Below, in pieces: positions 1-8,610 of a DNA stretch of 64,000 nucleotides. How positions within the stretch are numbered: the stretch's first letter is position 1; the number at the start of each line of letters is the position of its first letter. Both the position numbers and the translations under genes were made by a program. This stretch comes from RUG714 sp964623515 (GTDB lineage Bacteria; Bacillota; Clostridia; Oscillospirales; Acutalibacteraceae), in NCBI GenBank assembly GCA_964623515.1, contig CAZURV010000002.1, forward strand, positions 84,404-148,403, given 5' to 3'. Under the pieces are notes generated by a model, which ran no database searches, was not told the DNA's origin, and saw only the letters and a list, made by a program, of their open reading frames with translations.

Positions 1-107
1 TTTTCCCCTGCTCTGTTACACATAGCGATAACGGCAGAGGGCTGTATAGCCTGTATGTGCAACATTTCTCCCGGCTCTCCGACCGGGTCGGTTGTCGGAA
101 TAATCAT
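1..107 (-). CDS. 5' end of an unidentified protein, cut by the window edge
   Basis: An ATG at 107 opens a minus-strand frame without a stop for the 35 codons to the window edge (begins MIIPTTDPVGEPGEML). A purine-rich GAGGGG lies 8 bases before the ATG, and an extended -10 element (TGT-TATAAT) on the same strand lies about 70 bases upstream. I do not recognise the protein. The RBS, promoter and open frame make it a plausible real gene start, but only 35 residues are visible, so a chance open frame cannot be excluded. Confidence 0.5.
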   Translation of the reverse strand, partial: MIIPTTDPVGEPGEMLHIQAIQPSAVIAMCNRAGE

Positions 108-182
108 CAGATTTCCCCTCTTATTACGTTCCAATATTTTCGTTCGGTTTCTCTATCCCTTAAAAGATGTTCTCACATATCC

Positions 183-192
183 ATTATAACAA
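183..192 (-). promoter_or_regulatory. Extended -10 promoter for the left-edge gene
   Basis: On the minus strand TATAAT (183-188) is preceded by TG and one base, the extended -10 pattern. No good -35 lies 17 bases upstream; a TTGCAA at 210-215 is 21 bases away. The predicted start is near 175, giving a leader of about 70 bases before the ATG at 107. The 200-base stretch from here to 312 shows nothing else. Confidence 0.4.
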
Positions 193-312
193 ATATTTTA
201 CATTCTTTGTTGCAACTGCTTTTCATAAAAATATGCGCATCCAAATGTATCTGCCCTTTGGGAGGCATATCAAGTTTTATAAAAGAAATATTTTTTGCTT
301 TTTCAAGATGGG

Positions 313-1227
313 TTAAACCATATTGGCTTCTTCACGCAAAAAATCCCGCTTAAAATGTTTTGGCAGAAGCGGGGTCCAATCCTCCGGCAACGGCGCACAG
401 ACCGTAATCTTTTTCTCCGTTACGGGATGTATAAAGGAAACTTTTCCGCAATGCAGACACTGGTGGTTTATTTTTTCGTTCGGAACGCCATACATCGTAT
501 CGCCGATTAACGGATACCCTATATTACTGAAATGCACTCTTATCTGATGCGTTCTGCCTGTTTCGGGATGTATTTCCAGCAAAGTAAGTCCGCCAAAAGA
601 TGCAATTGGTTTGTAATGCGTTACCGCATGAATCCCTCTCTTGTCCGCCATGCGCCTGATGTTCATTTTATCGGGTCTAAAAACCGGAACATCAATCGTT
701 CCGCTGCTTTCTATCATCCCGTCCGCCAGCGCATAATATGTTTTCCTTATACTGCCTGAAAGCTTATATGCCGCAAGCTTGTTCAGCGCAATAACCACAC
801 ATCCGGTAGTATCTCGATCAAGCCTGTTTACCGCTCTGAAAGTACAGCGAAAATTTTCTTTTTTTAGATATGCCGAAACCGCGTTGGCAAGCGTGTCCCC
901 CTGATGATTTCTGGACGGATGACACACGGTAAATGCCTTTTTGTTCACAATCAGCAAATCTACGTCCCGATAAAGGATGTCTATAGGTAAATCTGTCGGA
1001 GGGATTTCATTGTTTCCGCACGGAATGAGAACGGTAAGAACATCTCCGGGATTCAACACATCCACAGTCCGTATATGCGAACCGTTTACGCATATTCCGT
1101 CTTCTGTGCGCTTTAGTTCTTTAATCAGTGAAGCCGAATAGCCTTTTTGCAATCTCAAAAACTGATTTACCGTACAAGTTTCCATGATTTTATAGTCAAT
1201 TTTTCTTATCATTTTTATAATCGGCAT
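313..1227 (-). CDS. RluA/RluD-family RNA pseudouridine synthase
   Basis: Converts specific uridines in rRNA or tRNA to pseudouridine in the cytoplasm; the target base cannot be told from sequence. Residues 15-70 resemble an S4 RNA-binding domain. The catalytic motif NRLDRDTTG is at 134-142 with the nucleophilic Asp at about 137, followed by the family motif HPETGRTHQIRVH. The length of 304 aa is normal. The ATG lies one base after the stop of the upstream ABC exporter gene with AGGA about 7 bases before it, so the genes are co-transcribed and probably translationally coupled. An internal ATG at codon 15 is a possible alternative start. The link to the exporter looks like operon packing rather than shared function. 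Confidence 0.88.
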   Translation of the reverse strand: MPIIKMIRKIDYKIMETCTVNQFLRLQKGYSASLIKELKRTEDGICVNGSHIRTVDVLNPGDVLTVLIPCGNNEIPPTDLPIDILYRDVDLLIVNKKAFTVCHPSRNHQGDTLANAVSAYLKKENFRCTFRAVNRLDRDTTGCVVIALNKLAAYKLSGSIRKTYYALADGMIESSGTIDVPVFRPDKMNIRRMADKRGIHAVTHYKPIASFGGLTLLEIHPETGRTHQIRVHFSNIGYPLIGDTMYGVPNEKINHQCLHCGKVSFIHPVTEKKITVCAPLPEDWTPLLPKHFKRDFLREEANMV

Positions 1228-1228
1228 G

Positions 1229-3109
1229 TCAGTCCTGCGGTGAAGTCTTGCCTAAAAACTGTGCGTTGTAAAGCTCGTAATAAAAACCTTTTTCGGCAAT
1301 CAGTTCCGAATGATTTCCGCTTTCCACAATCTGACCGTTGTTCATCACAAGTATCATATCGGCATCCCTAATCGTTGAAAGGCGGTGCGCAATAACAAAC
1401 GAGGTTCTGTCTTTCATCATTTCAAGCATCGCTTTCTGGATAAGCACCTCTGTACGCGTATCAACAGACGATGTGGCCTCATCCAGAATTAAAATCGCGG
1501 GATCTGCAAGCAACGCTCTTGCAATTGTTATGAGCTGACGCTGTCCCTGTGAAACATTGGAGCCGTCCTCCTCCAGAACGGTATCGTAACCCTCAGATAA
1601 CGTTTTAATGAAGTGATTGGCTCTTGCAGCTTTTGCGGCAGCGACAATTTCGTCGTTTGTCGAGCCTTCCTTGCCGTAAGCGATATTATCGCGGATTGTA
1701 CCGTTAAACAGCCATGTATCCTGAAGCACCATTCCAAATGTGTTGCGCAGTTCTTCTTTGCTTATACTGCTGATATTGATATCATCTATCAAGATTTCTC
1801 CTCCGCACAGCTCATAAAAGCGCATAAGAAGGTTAACGAGCGTTGTTTTTCCGGCGCCTGTAGGTCCAACGATTGCAACGGTCTGCCCCGGTTCAACCAC
1901 AAGATTCATATTCTCAATCAGCGGTTTGTCTTTTTCATATCTGAACCGCACATTTCGGAATTCAACCTTTCCTTTAACTTGTTCCAGCGATTCGGTAACA
2001 GGTGTCTCGATTTCATCTTCTTCATCCAGCAGATTAAATATTCTTTCCGCTGAAGCGATTGCCGACTGAAGCTGATTGATAATATTAGATATATTCTGAA
2101 TCGGATGCGTGAAAAGCTTTGAATAAACAAGAAATGCCGTTATGTCTCCGATTTGTATGATTCCGTGAATGCTGAATACTCCTCCGACAACGCATATAAG
2201 CACAAATATAATATTGTTTATAACATCGTTCAGCGGCGTAACAAGGCCTGAAATAAACTGAGATTTTTGGCTGGAACGACGGAGCTCATTATTGATGTCG
2301 TCGAATTCTTCAATGCTCTGCGCTTGCTGATTAAAAGCTTTAACGAGTTTATGCCCGGTATACATCTCCTCAATATGCCCGTTTATCTCGCCCATCTGCT
2401 CCCATTGCTTTTTAAAGAATTTCTGGCTTCGCTTTGCAATCGCCGTAGTAACAAGCGAACACAGAGGCAGTGCAACCATCGTGATTACCGCAAGCGTCAA
2501 ATTTGTTATAAGCATCATGATTATAATTCCGACAATCGTTACGGCAGCAATGATAAGCTGGGTTATGCTGTTCTGCATGGAGCGCGAAATATTATCTATA
2601 TCATTCGTTATCCTTGAAAGCACATCGCCCTTTGAGTTGGAATCAAAATAGCGTAGCGGCAAAGTTGTAAGTTTCGCATTTACCCTTCGCCTGAGATTAA
2701 ACACAATCCTCTGCGTGATTCCTGATATTGTGAAATTCTGCACATATGTAGCAATACAGCTTACAACATAAACAATAATTAAGAAAACAATGATTTTCCA
2801 AACATTGCTTAAATCCATAACATCGGCTTTTTCCTGGATTTTAATGCCTACCTGCGCTTTAAGCTCGGATATGAGATCTCCAAGCAGACTCGGTCCGAAT
2901 ATTGAAAAAACTGCACTGCCTGCAGCGGCAACAGCAATGATAGCAAGCTTGAATTTTTCAGGGCCGAAAAGATTTAAAACTTTTTTCAGCGTCCCTTTCA
3001 TATCTTTGGCTCGCTCGCTCGGATCATGCTTATCCTTATTGGCATTCAGGCGTTTCTGCGCTCGTGCTTTAAGCGTGCTTTCACTGTGCGTCTTTTTTTC
3101 TTTTCTCAC
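1229..3109 (-). CDS. ABC exporter half-transporter, consensus-ATPase subunit
   Basis: Full half-transporter of 626 aa: six-helix type IV (exporter) membrane domain at about 50-350 and nucleotide-binding domain at about 380-620. Walker A GPTGAGKTT lies at about 415-423, Walker B ILDEATSSVD with catalytic Glu 544, and switch His 575. The signature motif is VSQGQ (519-523) instead of LSGGQ. This combination is the usual one for the second subunit of heterodimeric multidrug exporters. Its start overlaps the end of the partner gene by 4 bases, which supports a 1:1 heterodimer. The substrate (drug, lipid or peptide) is unknown. The N-terminal 45 residues are highly charged and cytoplasmic. Confidence 0.92.
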   Translation of the reverse strand: MRKEKKTHSESTLKARAQKRLNANKDKHDPSERAKDMKGTLKKVLNLFGPEKFKLAIIAVAAAGSAVFSIFGPSLLGDLISELKAQVGIKIQEKADVMDLSNVWKIIVFLIIVYVVSCIATYVQNFTISGITQRIVFNLRRRVNAKLTTLPLRYFDSNSKGDVLSRITNDIDNISRSMQNSITQLIIAAVTIVGIIIMMLITNLTLAVITMVALPLCSLVTTAIAKRSQKFFKKQWEQMGEINGHIEEMYTGHKLVKAFNQQAQSIEEFDDINNELRRSSQKSQFISGLVTPLNDVINNIIFVLICVVGGVFSIHGIIQIGDITAFLVYSKLFTHPIQNISNIINQLQSAIASAERIFNLLDEEDEIETPVTESLEQVKGKVEFRNVRFRYEKDKPLIENMNLVVEPGQTVAIVGPTGAGKTTLVNLLMRFYELCGGEILIDDINISSISKEELRNTFGMVLQDTWLFNGTIRDNIAYGKEGSTNDEIVAAAKAARANHFIKTLSEGYDTVLEEDGSNVSQGQRQLITIARALLADPAILILDEATSSVDTRTEVLIQKAMLEMMKDRTSFVIAHRLSTIRDADMILVMNNGQIVESGNHSELIAEKGFYYELYNAQFLGKTSPQD

Positions 3110-4875
3110 TCTGCGCTCACCTCCTCTGCCGAAAGCTGGGAAAGTGCGATTTCTTTATATGCGCGGCAAGTTTTGAGCAGTTCGCGATGCGTTCCCATGC
3201 CGGCGATTCTGCCTTCCTCAAGAACGATGATTCTGTCTGCGTCCATAACCGTGCTGATACGCTGGGCAACAATGATGATATTTGAGGCTGAAATATATTT
3301 TTTTAAAGCCTTGCGAAGTTCCGCATCCGTTTTAAAATCAAGTGCTGAAAAGCTATCGTCAAAAATAAGAAATTCCGCTTCCTTTATTAAAGCCCTTGCG
3401 ATTGAAATTCTCTGCTTCTGTCCTCCTGAAAGATTCGTCCCGCTCTGGGATACAACGGAGTCAAGCTGATTCGGCATCATACGCACAAAATCTCCTGCCT
3501 GCGCCGTTTCAAGTGCCTTCCACATCTCGTCGCATGACGCGTCCGGTTTTCCGTAACGCAGATTGTCCGCAATCGTGCCGGAAAACAGAAAAGCTTTCTG
3601 CGGTATATAAGCGATTTTATCACGAAGTGTATTCTGTTCAATATCCTTTATGTTTACACCGTTTATTAAAATTTCTCCGGCGTTTACATCAAAAAACCTC
3701 GGTATAAGATTAACCAGCGTGGATTTTCCCGCCCCTGTTGAGCCTATAATCGCTGTTGTTTCCCCTACAAACGATTCAAACGTTATCTTTTGCAGAACAG
3801 GTTCTTCTGCATCCGGATAGCAAAATTTAACATCTTTAAATTCAAGATGCCCTCGCTCTCGGGAAATTTCGTTTTTGCTTACCGGATTGCTGCTCTCCTT
3901 AACGCTGATTTCCTCATCAAGTACATCATTAATTCTCTTTGCAGAAACAACGCCGCGCGGTATCATAACGACCATAGCCGCCGCCATTCCCACGCCTGCA
4001 AGCATAAGCACAAGGAAAATCATAAAAAGCTGAAGATTATAAACTCCTTCGGTAAGCTGCTGTGCCTGCGTTACCGCATTCATTGTATTCAGTTCGTTTG
4101 TTCCGATTATCATAATCACAGTGAGCGTTGCATATAAAAGGAGATAGGCAACGGGAATGATAACCGCAAAAATTCTGTTTATTTTCAGCGCAATATTGGT
4201 CAATTGCAGATTGGATTCGTTAAAGCGTTCATCTTCCGAACGGCTTCTGTTAAATGCTCTGATAACGCGTATGCCGGTAAGTTTTTCCCGCACGATACGG
4301 TTAATCGTGTCGATTTTTTCCTGTTGCTGCTTAAACATTTTGCTCGTAAATTTGAAAACGATAGCCGCTATAACTGCAATCACCGGTAACACAATAAAGA
4401 TAATCGTTGCAAGCTTTGCGTTGTAAATAAAACTTAAAAAAGCACCTCCGATAAATAGAATCGGAGCGGGGATTAATATTTTTATGATAACGATAATCAG
4501 TTCCTGCAGGTTCTGAATATCATTTGTTGTTCTTGTTATAAGGCTTGCCGTACCGAATTTTTCATATTCCTGCTGGCTCATCGCCGTTATTTTCACAAAA
4601 CATTCCCTGCGCAGATTCGCCCCAAAATTCGCTGAGGTTCTACAGGCAAAATGATTTGCGGCTATACCAACCACCATTCCCGACAGCGCAACCAGACACA
4701 TAACAGCTCCCATAAGCACAATATATCCCGAATTTCCTTTATCAACCCCGTCAATGAGTATGGTTGAAACAACCGTCGGCAACGCAAGCGTTATAATATT
4801 CTGAAGCGCAACAAGAATCATCGCGATTAGGGCGTTCCTTTTGCAGTGCTTTAATTTTTTAAACAGTTTAAGCAT
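3106..4875 (-). CDS. ABC exporter half-transporter, degenerate-site subunit
   Basis: Partner of the downstream half-transporter. The start is set at ATG 4875 because GAGGAAAG precedes it; an in-frame ATG at 4908 has no ribosome binding site. This gives 589 aa with an exporter membrane domain (about 10-320) and a nucleotide-binding domain with Walker A GSTGAGKST (about 378-386) and an intact LSGGQ signature. The Walker B ends in Asp (FDDSFSALD, catalytic Glu replaced) and the switch His is Gln (VAQRIST). Its own ATP site would therefore be catalytically weak and paired with the VSQGQ signature of the partner, the known asymmetric design of heterodimeric exporters. It is the first gene of the operon. 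Confidence 0.92.
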   Translation of the reverse strand: MLKLFKKLKHCKRNALIAMILVALQNIITLALPTVVSTILIDGVDKGNSGYIVLMGAVMCLVALSGMVVGIAANHFACRTSANFGANLRRECFVKITAMSQQEYEKFGTASLITRTTNDIQNLQELIIVIIKILIPAPILFIGGAFLSFIYNAKLATIIFIVLPVIAVIAAIVFKFTSKMFKQQQEKIDTINRIVREKLTGIRVIRAFNRSRSEDERFNESNLQLTNIALKINRIFAVIIPVAYLLLYATLTVIMIIGTNELNTMNAVTQAQQLTEGVYNLQLFMIFLVLMLAGVGMAAAMVVMIPRGVVSAKRINDVLDEEISVKESSNPVSKNEISRERGHLEFKDVKFCYPDAEEPVLQKITFESFVGETTAIIGSTGAGKSTLVNLIPRFFDVNAGEILINGVNIKDIEQNTLRDKIAYIPQKAFLFSGTIADNLRYGKPDASCDEMWKALETAQAGDFVRMMPNQLDSVVSQSGTNLSGGQKQRISIARALIKEAEFLIFDDSFSALDFKTDAELRKALKKYISASNIIIVAQRISTVMDADRIIVLEEGRIAGMGTHRELLKTCRAYKEIALSQLSAEEVSAE

Positions 4876-4991
4876 ACTTTCCTCGCTGAATATTTTTAAG
4901 ATATACATTTTATAATATCATATCTTGTAATATAAAACAAGTTCATAAAAAAGAATATCCGCATCGGAAAAGCCAATGCATACTGACTGAC

Positions 4992-5028
4992 GATAAAACT
5001 GCCCGCATCCTGACGGACTGCGGGCAGT
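4992..5028 (-). terminator. Intrinsic terminator of the symporter gene
   Basis: A perfect 10-bp stem (ACTGCCCGCA at 4998-5007 with its complement at 5019-5028) is followed on the minus strand by TTTTATC. It lies about 50 bases past the symporter stop and separates it from the ABC exporter operon. Confidence 0.75.
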
Positions 5029-5079
5029 TCGTTATTCTTAAGCATTCCCACGGCGGCAATCAGTGGTTGACGCTCCTTA

Positions 5080-6663
5080 TCAAACGCCTAATGATTCCGT
5101 AACGTCAACGGTTACTTTATCGCTATAGCAAGAGAACATTTCCTCTACATCTTCTTTCTTCATCTTCGGCGTAAAGAGACTTACCAGCGGAACCAGCACA
5201 AGTCCGGCAAGCATAGCAAGCACACCCGCATTTATGGGCGAGCCGAAGAAATATGCCATAAACGGATTGGTGAAGGTAATTCCCGTCATCATAACATAAA
5301 GTTCAAATGCCGTTATACCTACGCCGGAAACAAAGCTTACCCAAACAGCGCTCTTTGTAACTTTCTTCATAAAAAGTCCGTACATAAACGGTGCAAGGAA
5401 AGCGCCCGCAAGCGCTCCCCAACTTACACCCATAAGCTGCGCTATGAATGCAACGGTTGATTTAGCCTGAACGATTGCGATACCCGCTGAAACAACAATA
5501 AAGAATGCAACGAACAAACGCAAGCTAAGCATTTTTTTCTTTTCATTCATTTTTGTAAAATGTCCGATAAAATCGAGCGTAATTGTTGAGCTTGAAGTTA
5601 AAACGAGCGATGATAAGGTGCTCATTGAGGCAGAAAGTACAAGAATCAAAACAACTGCAATCAATATCGGTGACAGCCCTGAAAGCATTTCGGGAACGAT
5701 ACTGTCAAATCCGGCAACGGGATTTCCGGTTGCCTGGTCAACTTTATCGCCCGTAACAAAAAGTCTGCCGAACCCGCCGATAAAGTAACATCCGCCTGCA
5801 ACGATGATTGCAAAAACAGTGGATATTACCGTTCCTTTTTTAACCGCTTTCTCATCTTTGATTGCATAGAATTTACCTACCATCTGCGGCAGTCCCCACG
5901 TTCCGAGTGATGTGAGGATAACAACGCCGAGCAGCCACAGAGGATCAGGACCGAAAAAGGAAGCAAACGCACCGCTGAACGTTGATCCTGCTTTTGTTTC
6001 AACCGAAAGTTCCGATATCTTTGCAAAGCTTTCCACAAGTCCGCCATTAACATTCAGAACGGAAATAATTACCGCAACGATTCCGATAATCATGATGATG
6101 CCCTGAATAAAATCGTTAATCGCCGTTGCCATATATCCGCCGAGTATAACATAAACTGCCGTCAGCACAGCCATTACGATGACACATACGGAATAATCTA
6201 TTTTCGGAAATGCCATGGAGAACAGCCTGGAAAGCCCGTTAAACAGCGAAGCGGTGTAAGGAATAAGGAATATAAACGTGATAACCGATGCCGCGATTTT
6301 GAGCGGCTCGGATTTATACCGCAATGCAAAAAAATCCGGCATCGTTTTGGAATTGAGATGTTGCGTCATAATCCTTGTTCTCCTGCCCAGCACCGCCCAT
6401 GCAAGCAATGAGCCGATAAACGCATTCCCAAGACCAACCCAGGTTGAAGCAACGCCGTACTTCCATCCGAACTGCCCCGCATAGCCCACAAAAATAACTG
6501 CAGAAAAATACGAAGTTCCGAATGCAAACGCCGTAAGCCAAGGGCCAACCGCACGTCCGCCGAGCACAAAACCGTTGACGTCTGTTGAGTGCCTTTTGCT
6601 GTATATTCCAACGCCGATCATCACGCCGAAAAACAGCACAAGCAAAATGATTTTAACTGCCAT
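5080..6663 (-). CDS. Sodium:solute symporter (SSS family)
   Basis: A polytopic membrane protein of 527 aa with about 13 hydrophobic helices. The N-terminal pattern (VGIYSKRHSTDVNGFVLGGR, then WGRR-like and TSYFSAV segments) is typical of the SSS family that couples Na+ import to uptake of sugars, amino acids, vitamins or carboxylates. The substrate cannot be read from sequence. The start has AGGAG 7 bases upstream. The gene is monocistronic: its own consensus promoter, a roughly 250-base structured leader resembling a T-box and its own terminator. If the leader really descends from a T-box, the solute would be an amino acid. Confidence 0.88.
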   Translation of the reverse strand: MAVKIILLVLFFGVMIGVGIYSKRHSTDVNGFVLGGRAVGPWLTAFAFGTSYFSAVIFVGYAGQFGWKYGVASTWVGLGNAFIGSLLAWAVLGRRTRIMTQHLNSKTMPDFFALRYKSEPLKIAASVITFIFLIPYTASLFNGLSRLFSMAFPKIDYSVCVIVMAVLTAVYVILGGYMATAINDFIQGIIMIIGIVAVIISVLNVNGGLVESFAKISELSVETKAGSTFSGAFASFFGPDPLWLLGVVILTSLGTWGLPQMVGKFYAIKDEKAVKKGTVISTVFAIIVAGGCYFIGGFGRLFVTGDKVDQATGNPVAGFDSIVPEMLSGLSPILIAVVLILVLSASMSTLSSLVLTSSSTITLDFIGHFTKMNEKKKMLSLRLFVAFFIVVSAGIAIVQAKSTVAFIAQLMGVSWGALAGAFLAPFMYGLFMKKVTKSAVWVSFVSGVGITAFELYVMMTGITFTNPFMAYFFGSPINAGVLAMLAGLVLVPLVSLFTPKMKKEDVEEMFSCYSDKVTVDVTESLGV

Positions 6664-6789
6664 AATGATTCTCCTTAAAATTTATTAAACAAATTTTCCC
6701 CTATAAATTATAGCTTTCCAACACTGTAGCTTTGGCGGCTATTGCCCTGCATAGGATGAAACCCTCTTGGGTTCAAACGCTTATCCAAT

Positions 6790-7028
6790 AAAAAAATTCG
6801 TCCTCACAGAGGACGAATCTGAATCCGCGATACTACATCAAATTATCACCGCAGGTGATCTTGAAAATACGTTAACGGACATTATCCGCCGCTGCCTGTT
6901 CATTTCTTTTCGATGCGGACCTCACAGCGTGTATTCGCAACACTTAATGCCTATGGCTCGCCCTGCCGCCGTTTCTCTTTGCGCCTTCACATTGTTACTA
7001 ATCTCCGCTCAATCGTTTCTCCCTGTAT
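6790..7028 (-). promoter_or_regulatory. T-box-like leader RNA with terminator, degenerate T-box
   Basis: Reading leftward from a consensus promoter: a stem I base GCGGA (near 7008) closed by TCCGC (near 6917), with an AGTA motif just inside, as in T-box specifier loops; a stem III-like hairpin ATCACC/GGTGAT (6846-6860); then GATG-TAGTATC-GCGG followed by a strong ATTCGTCCTC/GAGGACGAAT terminator with seven Ts. Canonical T-boxes read about AGGGTGGNACCGCG at that place. Here TGG, which pairs with the tRNA CCA end, is TAG. The specifier codon is not resolved (TAC occurs in a GAATACA context). Layout and size fit a T-box; the bulge does not. Confidence 0.55.
6795..6818 (-). terminator. Leader terminator ahead of the symporter
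   Basis: A 10-bp perfect stem (ATTCGTCCTC ... GAGGACGAAT, loop of 3) is followed on the minus strand by seven Ts, about 125 bases before the symporter ATG. Such a strong hairpin inside a leader implies conditional termination. Confidence 0.75.
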
Positions 7029-7031
7029 TTC

Positions 7032-7061
7032 ATTATATTTGAAACGCACTGCAGTTGTCAA
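7032..7061 (-). promoter_or_regulatory. Consensus sigma-A promoter of the symporter leader
   Basis: Perfect TTGACA (7056-7061) and perfect TATAAT (7032-7037) with an 18-base spacer on the minus strand. The -35 overlaps the stop end of the HD-domain gene. It drives the leader RNA of the symporter. Confidence 0.8.
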
Positions 7062-7552
7062 GATTTATTTAAACCGAACATTGCCGCGCATATTGCCTTT
7101 CCCGTTTCTGTCTTGAAAATATCTTTATATGCCGCTTCCGCTGCCTGCGCCGGCAGATGTTCCTCATATAAATTTACAAGAAAGTCGGCTTCAACAAGTA
7201 TCTGCAAATCAAGATCTTCTATGTTGTCGTAAGTATGATGATGCGCAATGAGAAAGCAAACTCTCTGGATTGTTTCTTCTGCAAATCCGAGAGATTGAAG
7301 TAACTTTTCAGCCTCGGCAGGCCCCTCTTGTTCCTGAAGTTTTCCGGAACAGCTTCCGTATTTCTCTTCGGCAGATTTGATTCCGATATCGTGTGTGAGC
7401 GCCGCCGCTTTGATGATAAGCATCGTTCTCTCATCCGTTCTTTCACGTTCCCCGATAAGGCGTGCAAAGGCGTAAACTTTTGTAAAATGCTGTATTCTTT
7501 TCGCGTCCGGCGAAAAATAATCAATCATTGCGCGGAACAAAGCGTTTATCAT
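7058..7552 (-). CDS. HD-domain phosphohydrolase-like protein
   Basis: A small HD-superfamily protein (164 aa). Metal-ligand motifs are visible in order: a His in the first helix region, the LTHDIGIK HD pair at about 52-59 and AHHHTYDN at about 103-110. Such proteins hydrolyse phosphoester bonds of nucleotides or related molecules; the substrate is unknown. AGGTGA lies 7 bases before the ATG at 7552. It is monocistronic, and its 3' end carries the -35 box of the next promoter. Confidence 0.8.
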   Translation of the reverse strand: MINALFRAMIDYFSPDAKRIQHFTKVYAFARLIGERERTDERTMLIIKAAALTHDIGIKSAEEKYGSCSGKLQEQEGPAEAEKLLQSLGFAEETIQRVCFLIAHHHTYDNIEDLDLQILVEADFLVNLYEEHLPAQAAEAAYKDIFKTETGKAICAAMFGLNKS

Positions 7553-7773
7553 AAAATCACCTGCTTTTTATATCTGCATTTTATCATAACTTTAAGCCGC
7601 TGTAAACCCAAACCATAATATGCTGCAGCAAAATACTTTTCAAGTTGATAACAGTAAAATAAACGCCCCGTCTGCTATTGTAGCATATTTTTGAACAGCT
7701 TCTTCCCTTTGCGTCAGCTATACGGCTTCGTTCGTGCCAAAACGGATGCAGGAATCTCAAGGGGAGGGGGAGG

Positions 7774-7845
7774 ATGCTTTACCGTTTAAACAGAGAGCTT
7801 GTGATTGGAAAAGCAAAATATCGCAGAAATCCTGACATATTCTAA
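7774..7845 (+). other. Region 7553-8023: no clear gene, one possible 23-codon frame
   Basis: This 470-base stretch holds no convincing gene. The only frame with a purine-rich leader is ATG 7774 to TAA 7845 (begins MLYRLNRELVIGK), preceded by a run of GGGGAGGGGGAGG that abuts the ATG. No promoter was recognised for it. It is listed so that the gap is not left blank, and is probably not coding. Confidence 0.15.
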
Positions 7846-8023
7846 GCACTTTTTCGCAGTATCATCGCAAATATTTTTGTTTAAACCGATTTAACCCCGC
7901 CTGCCGTCAACTTAGGTGCATGCGCGTTGCCCGCAATATGGGCCGAAACGGCATCTGAAACCCATAACCGTTGAAACATGAAAAGCCGCAAAAAACATCC
8001 CTTCTGCAAGGAATCTTTTTTAT

Positions 8024-8052
8024 TTGACAAATCCCTCTGCCAGGCATATAAT
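8024..8052 (+). promoter_or_regulatory. Consensus sigma-A promoter
   Basis: Perfect TTGACA (8024-8029), 17-base spacer, perfect TATAAT (8047-8052). The predicted start near 8059 rules out upstream ATG codons and fixes the next gene's start at 8092. Confidence 0.85.
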
Positions 8053-8091
8053 GAGCATACTATTAACCAAAAGCCAAAAAGGATTTTGCTT

Positions 8092-8604
8092 ATGAGAATT
8101 TTAACATTAACGGGTTTTTTGAAAAGCGAACTTGTAAAAAGGAGCGTCTGCGGTTCACCGTCCGTACATAAAATAAAAAAAGAACTTTCCGTAAATCCCG
8201 GAATCAAACCGTACTTTATGCTTTATACCGCGCTGACTCTCACAGAAGATAGAGCAGAGTTTTTTTTCAGAAACGATATGGCGTTAAAGCAGGAGTATAT
8301 CAAAACATTCAAGGGCTTAAATATTGAAAAAAGTCTTTCTTTCGGTCTGCTCCCGAAAGAATACTGCGATATTTATAAAAAATTTGTCAGGAAAAAGGAC
8401 CGCAGCTCCGAAACAGAAAAGAAGGGACGGATTTTGGAAAGAATAAAAATGTTTCAGATGGAAAAAAATATAACCAATTATAATATATATACTACTCTTA
8501 ACCTCAATATGGGAAACACAAACGATTTCCTAAGCAACGGAAATCTTAATAAAATAAGCATAAAAAACGCCGAAAAAATTTTAAACTATGTAAAAAACAA
8601 ATAA
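8092..8604 (+). CDS. Uncharacterised protein, HTH-like C-terminus
   Basis: A 170-aa, basic, soluble protein (starts MRILTLTGFLKSEL). The ATG at 8092 was chosen because transcription should begin near 8059 and AGGA lies 9 bases upstream; the longer frame from 7978 would start before the promoter. The last 60 residues (ITNYNIYTTLNLNMGNTNDF, then a lysine/asparagine-rich helix) look like a small helical DNA-binding domain of a type I associate with unnamed Firmicutes proteins. The function is unknown. It is a single gene with a consensus promoter just upstream of the histidine operon; no functional link can be shown. Confidence 0.7.
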   Translation: MRILTLTGFLKSELVKRSVCGSPSVHKIKKELSVNPGIKPYFMLYTALTLTEDRAEFFFRNDMALKQEYIKTFKGLNIEKSLSFGLLPKEYCDIYKKFVRKKDRSSETEKKGRILERIKMFQMEKNITNYNIYTTLNLNMGNTNDFLSNGNLNKISIKNAEKILNYVKNK

Positions 8605-8610
8605 CATAGG

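Noticed and set aside
6760..6775. GGGTTCAAAC resembling a tRNA T-arm
   Set aside because: No matching acceptor, D or anticodon arms around it; it belongs to a small hairpin in the symporter leader.
7660..7790. Possible further copy of the dispersed repeat upstream of the HD gene
   Set aside because: Only a TTTTTGAACAG and a GTCAG block match; head and tail blocks are missing.
7881..8207. 108-codon minus-strand frame overlapping the 8092-8604 gene
   Set aside because: It lies antisense to a gene with a consensus promoter and has no start signals.
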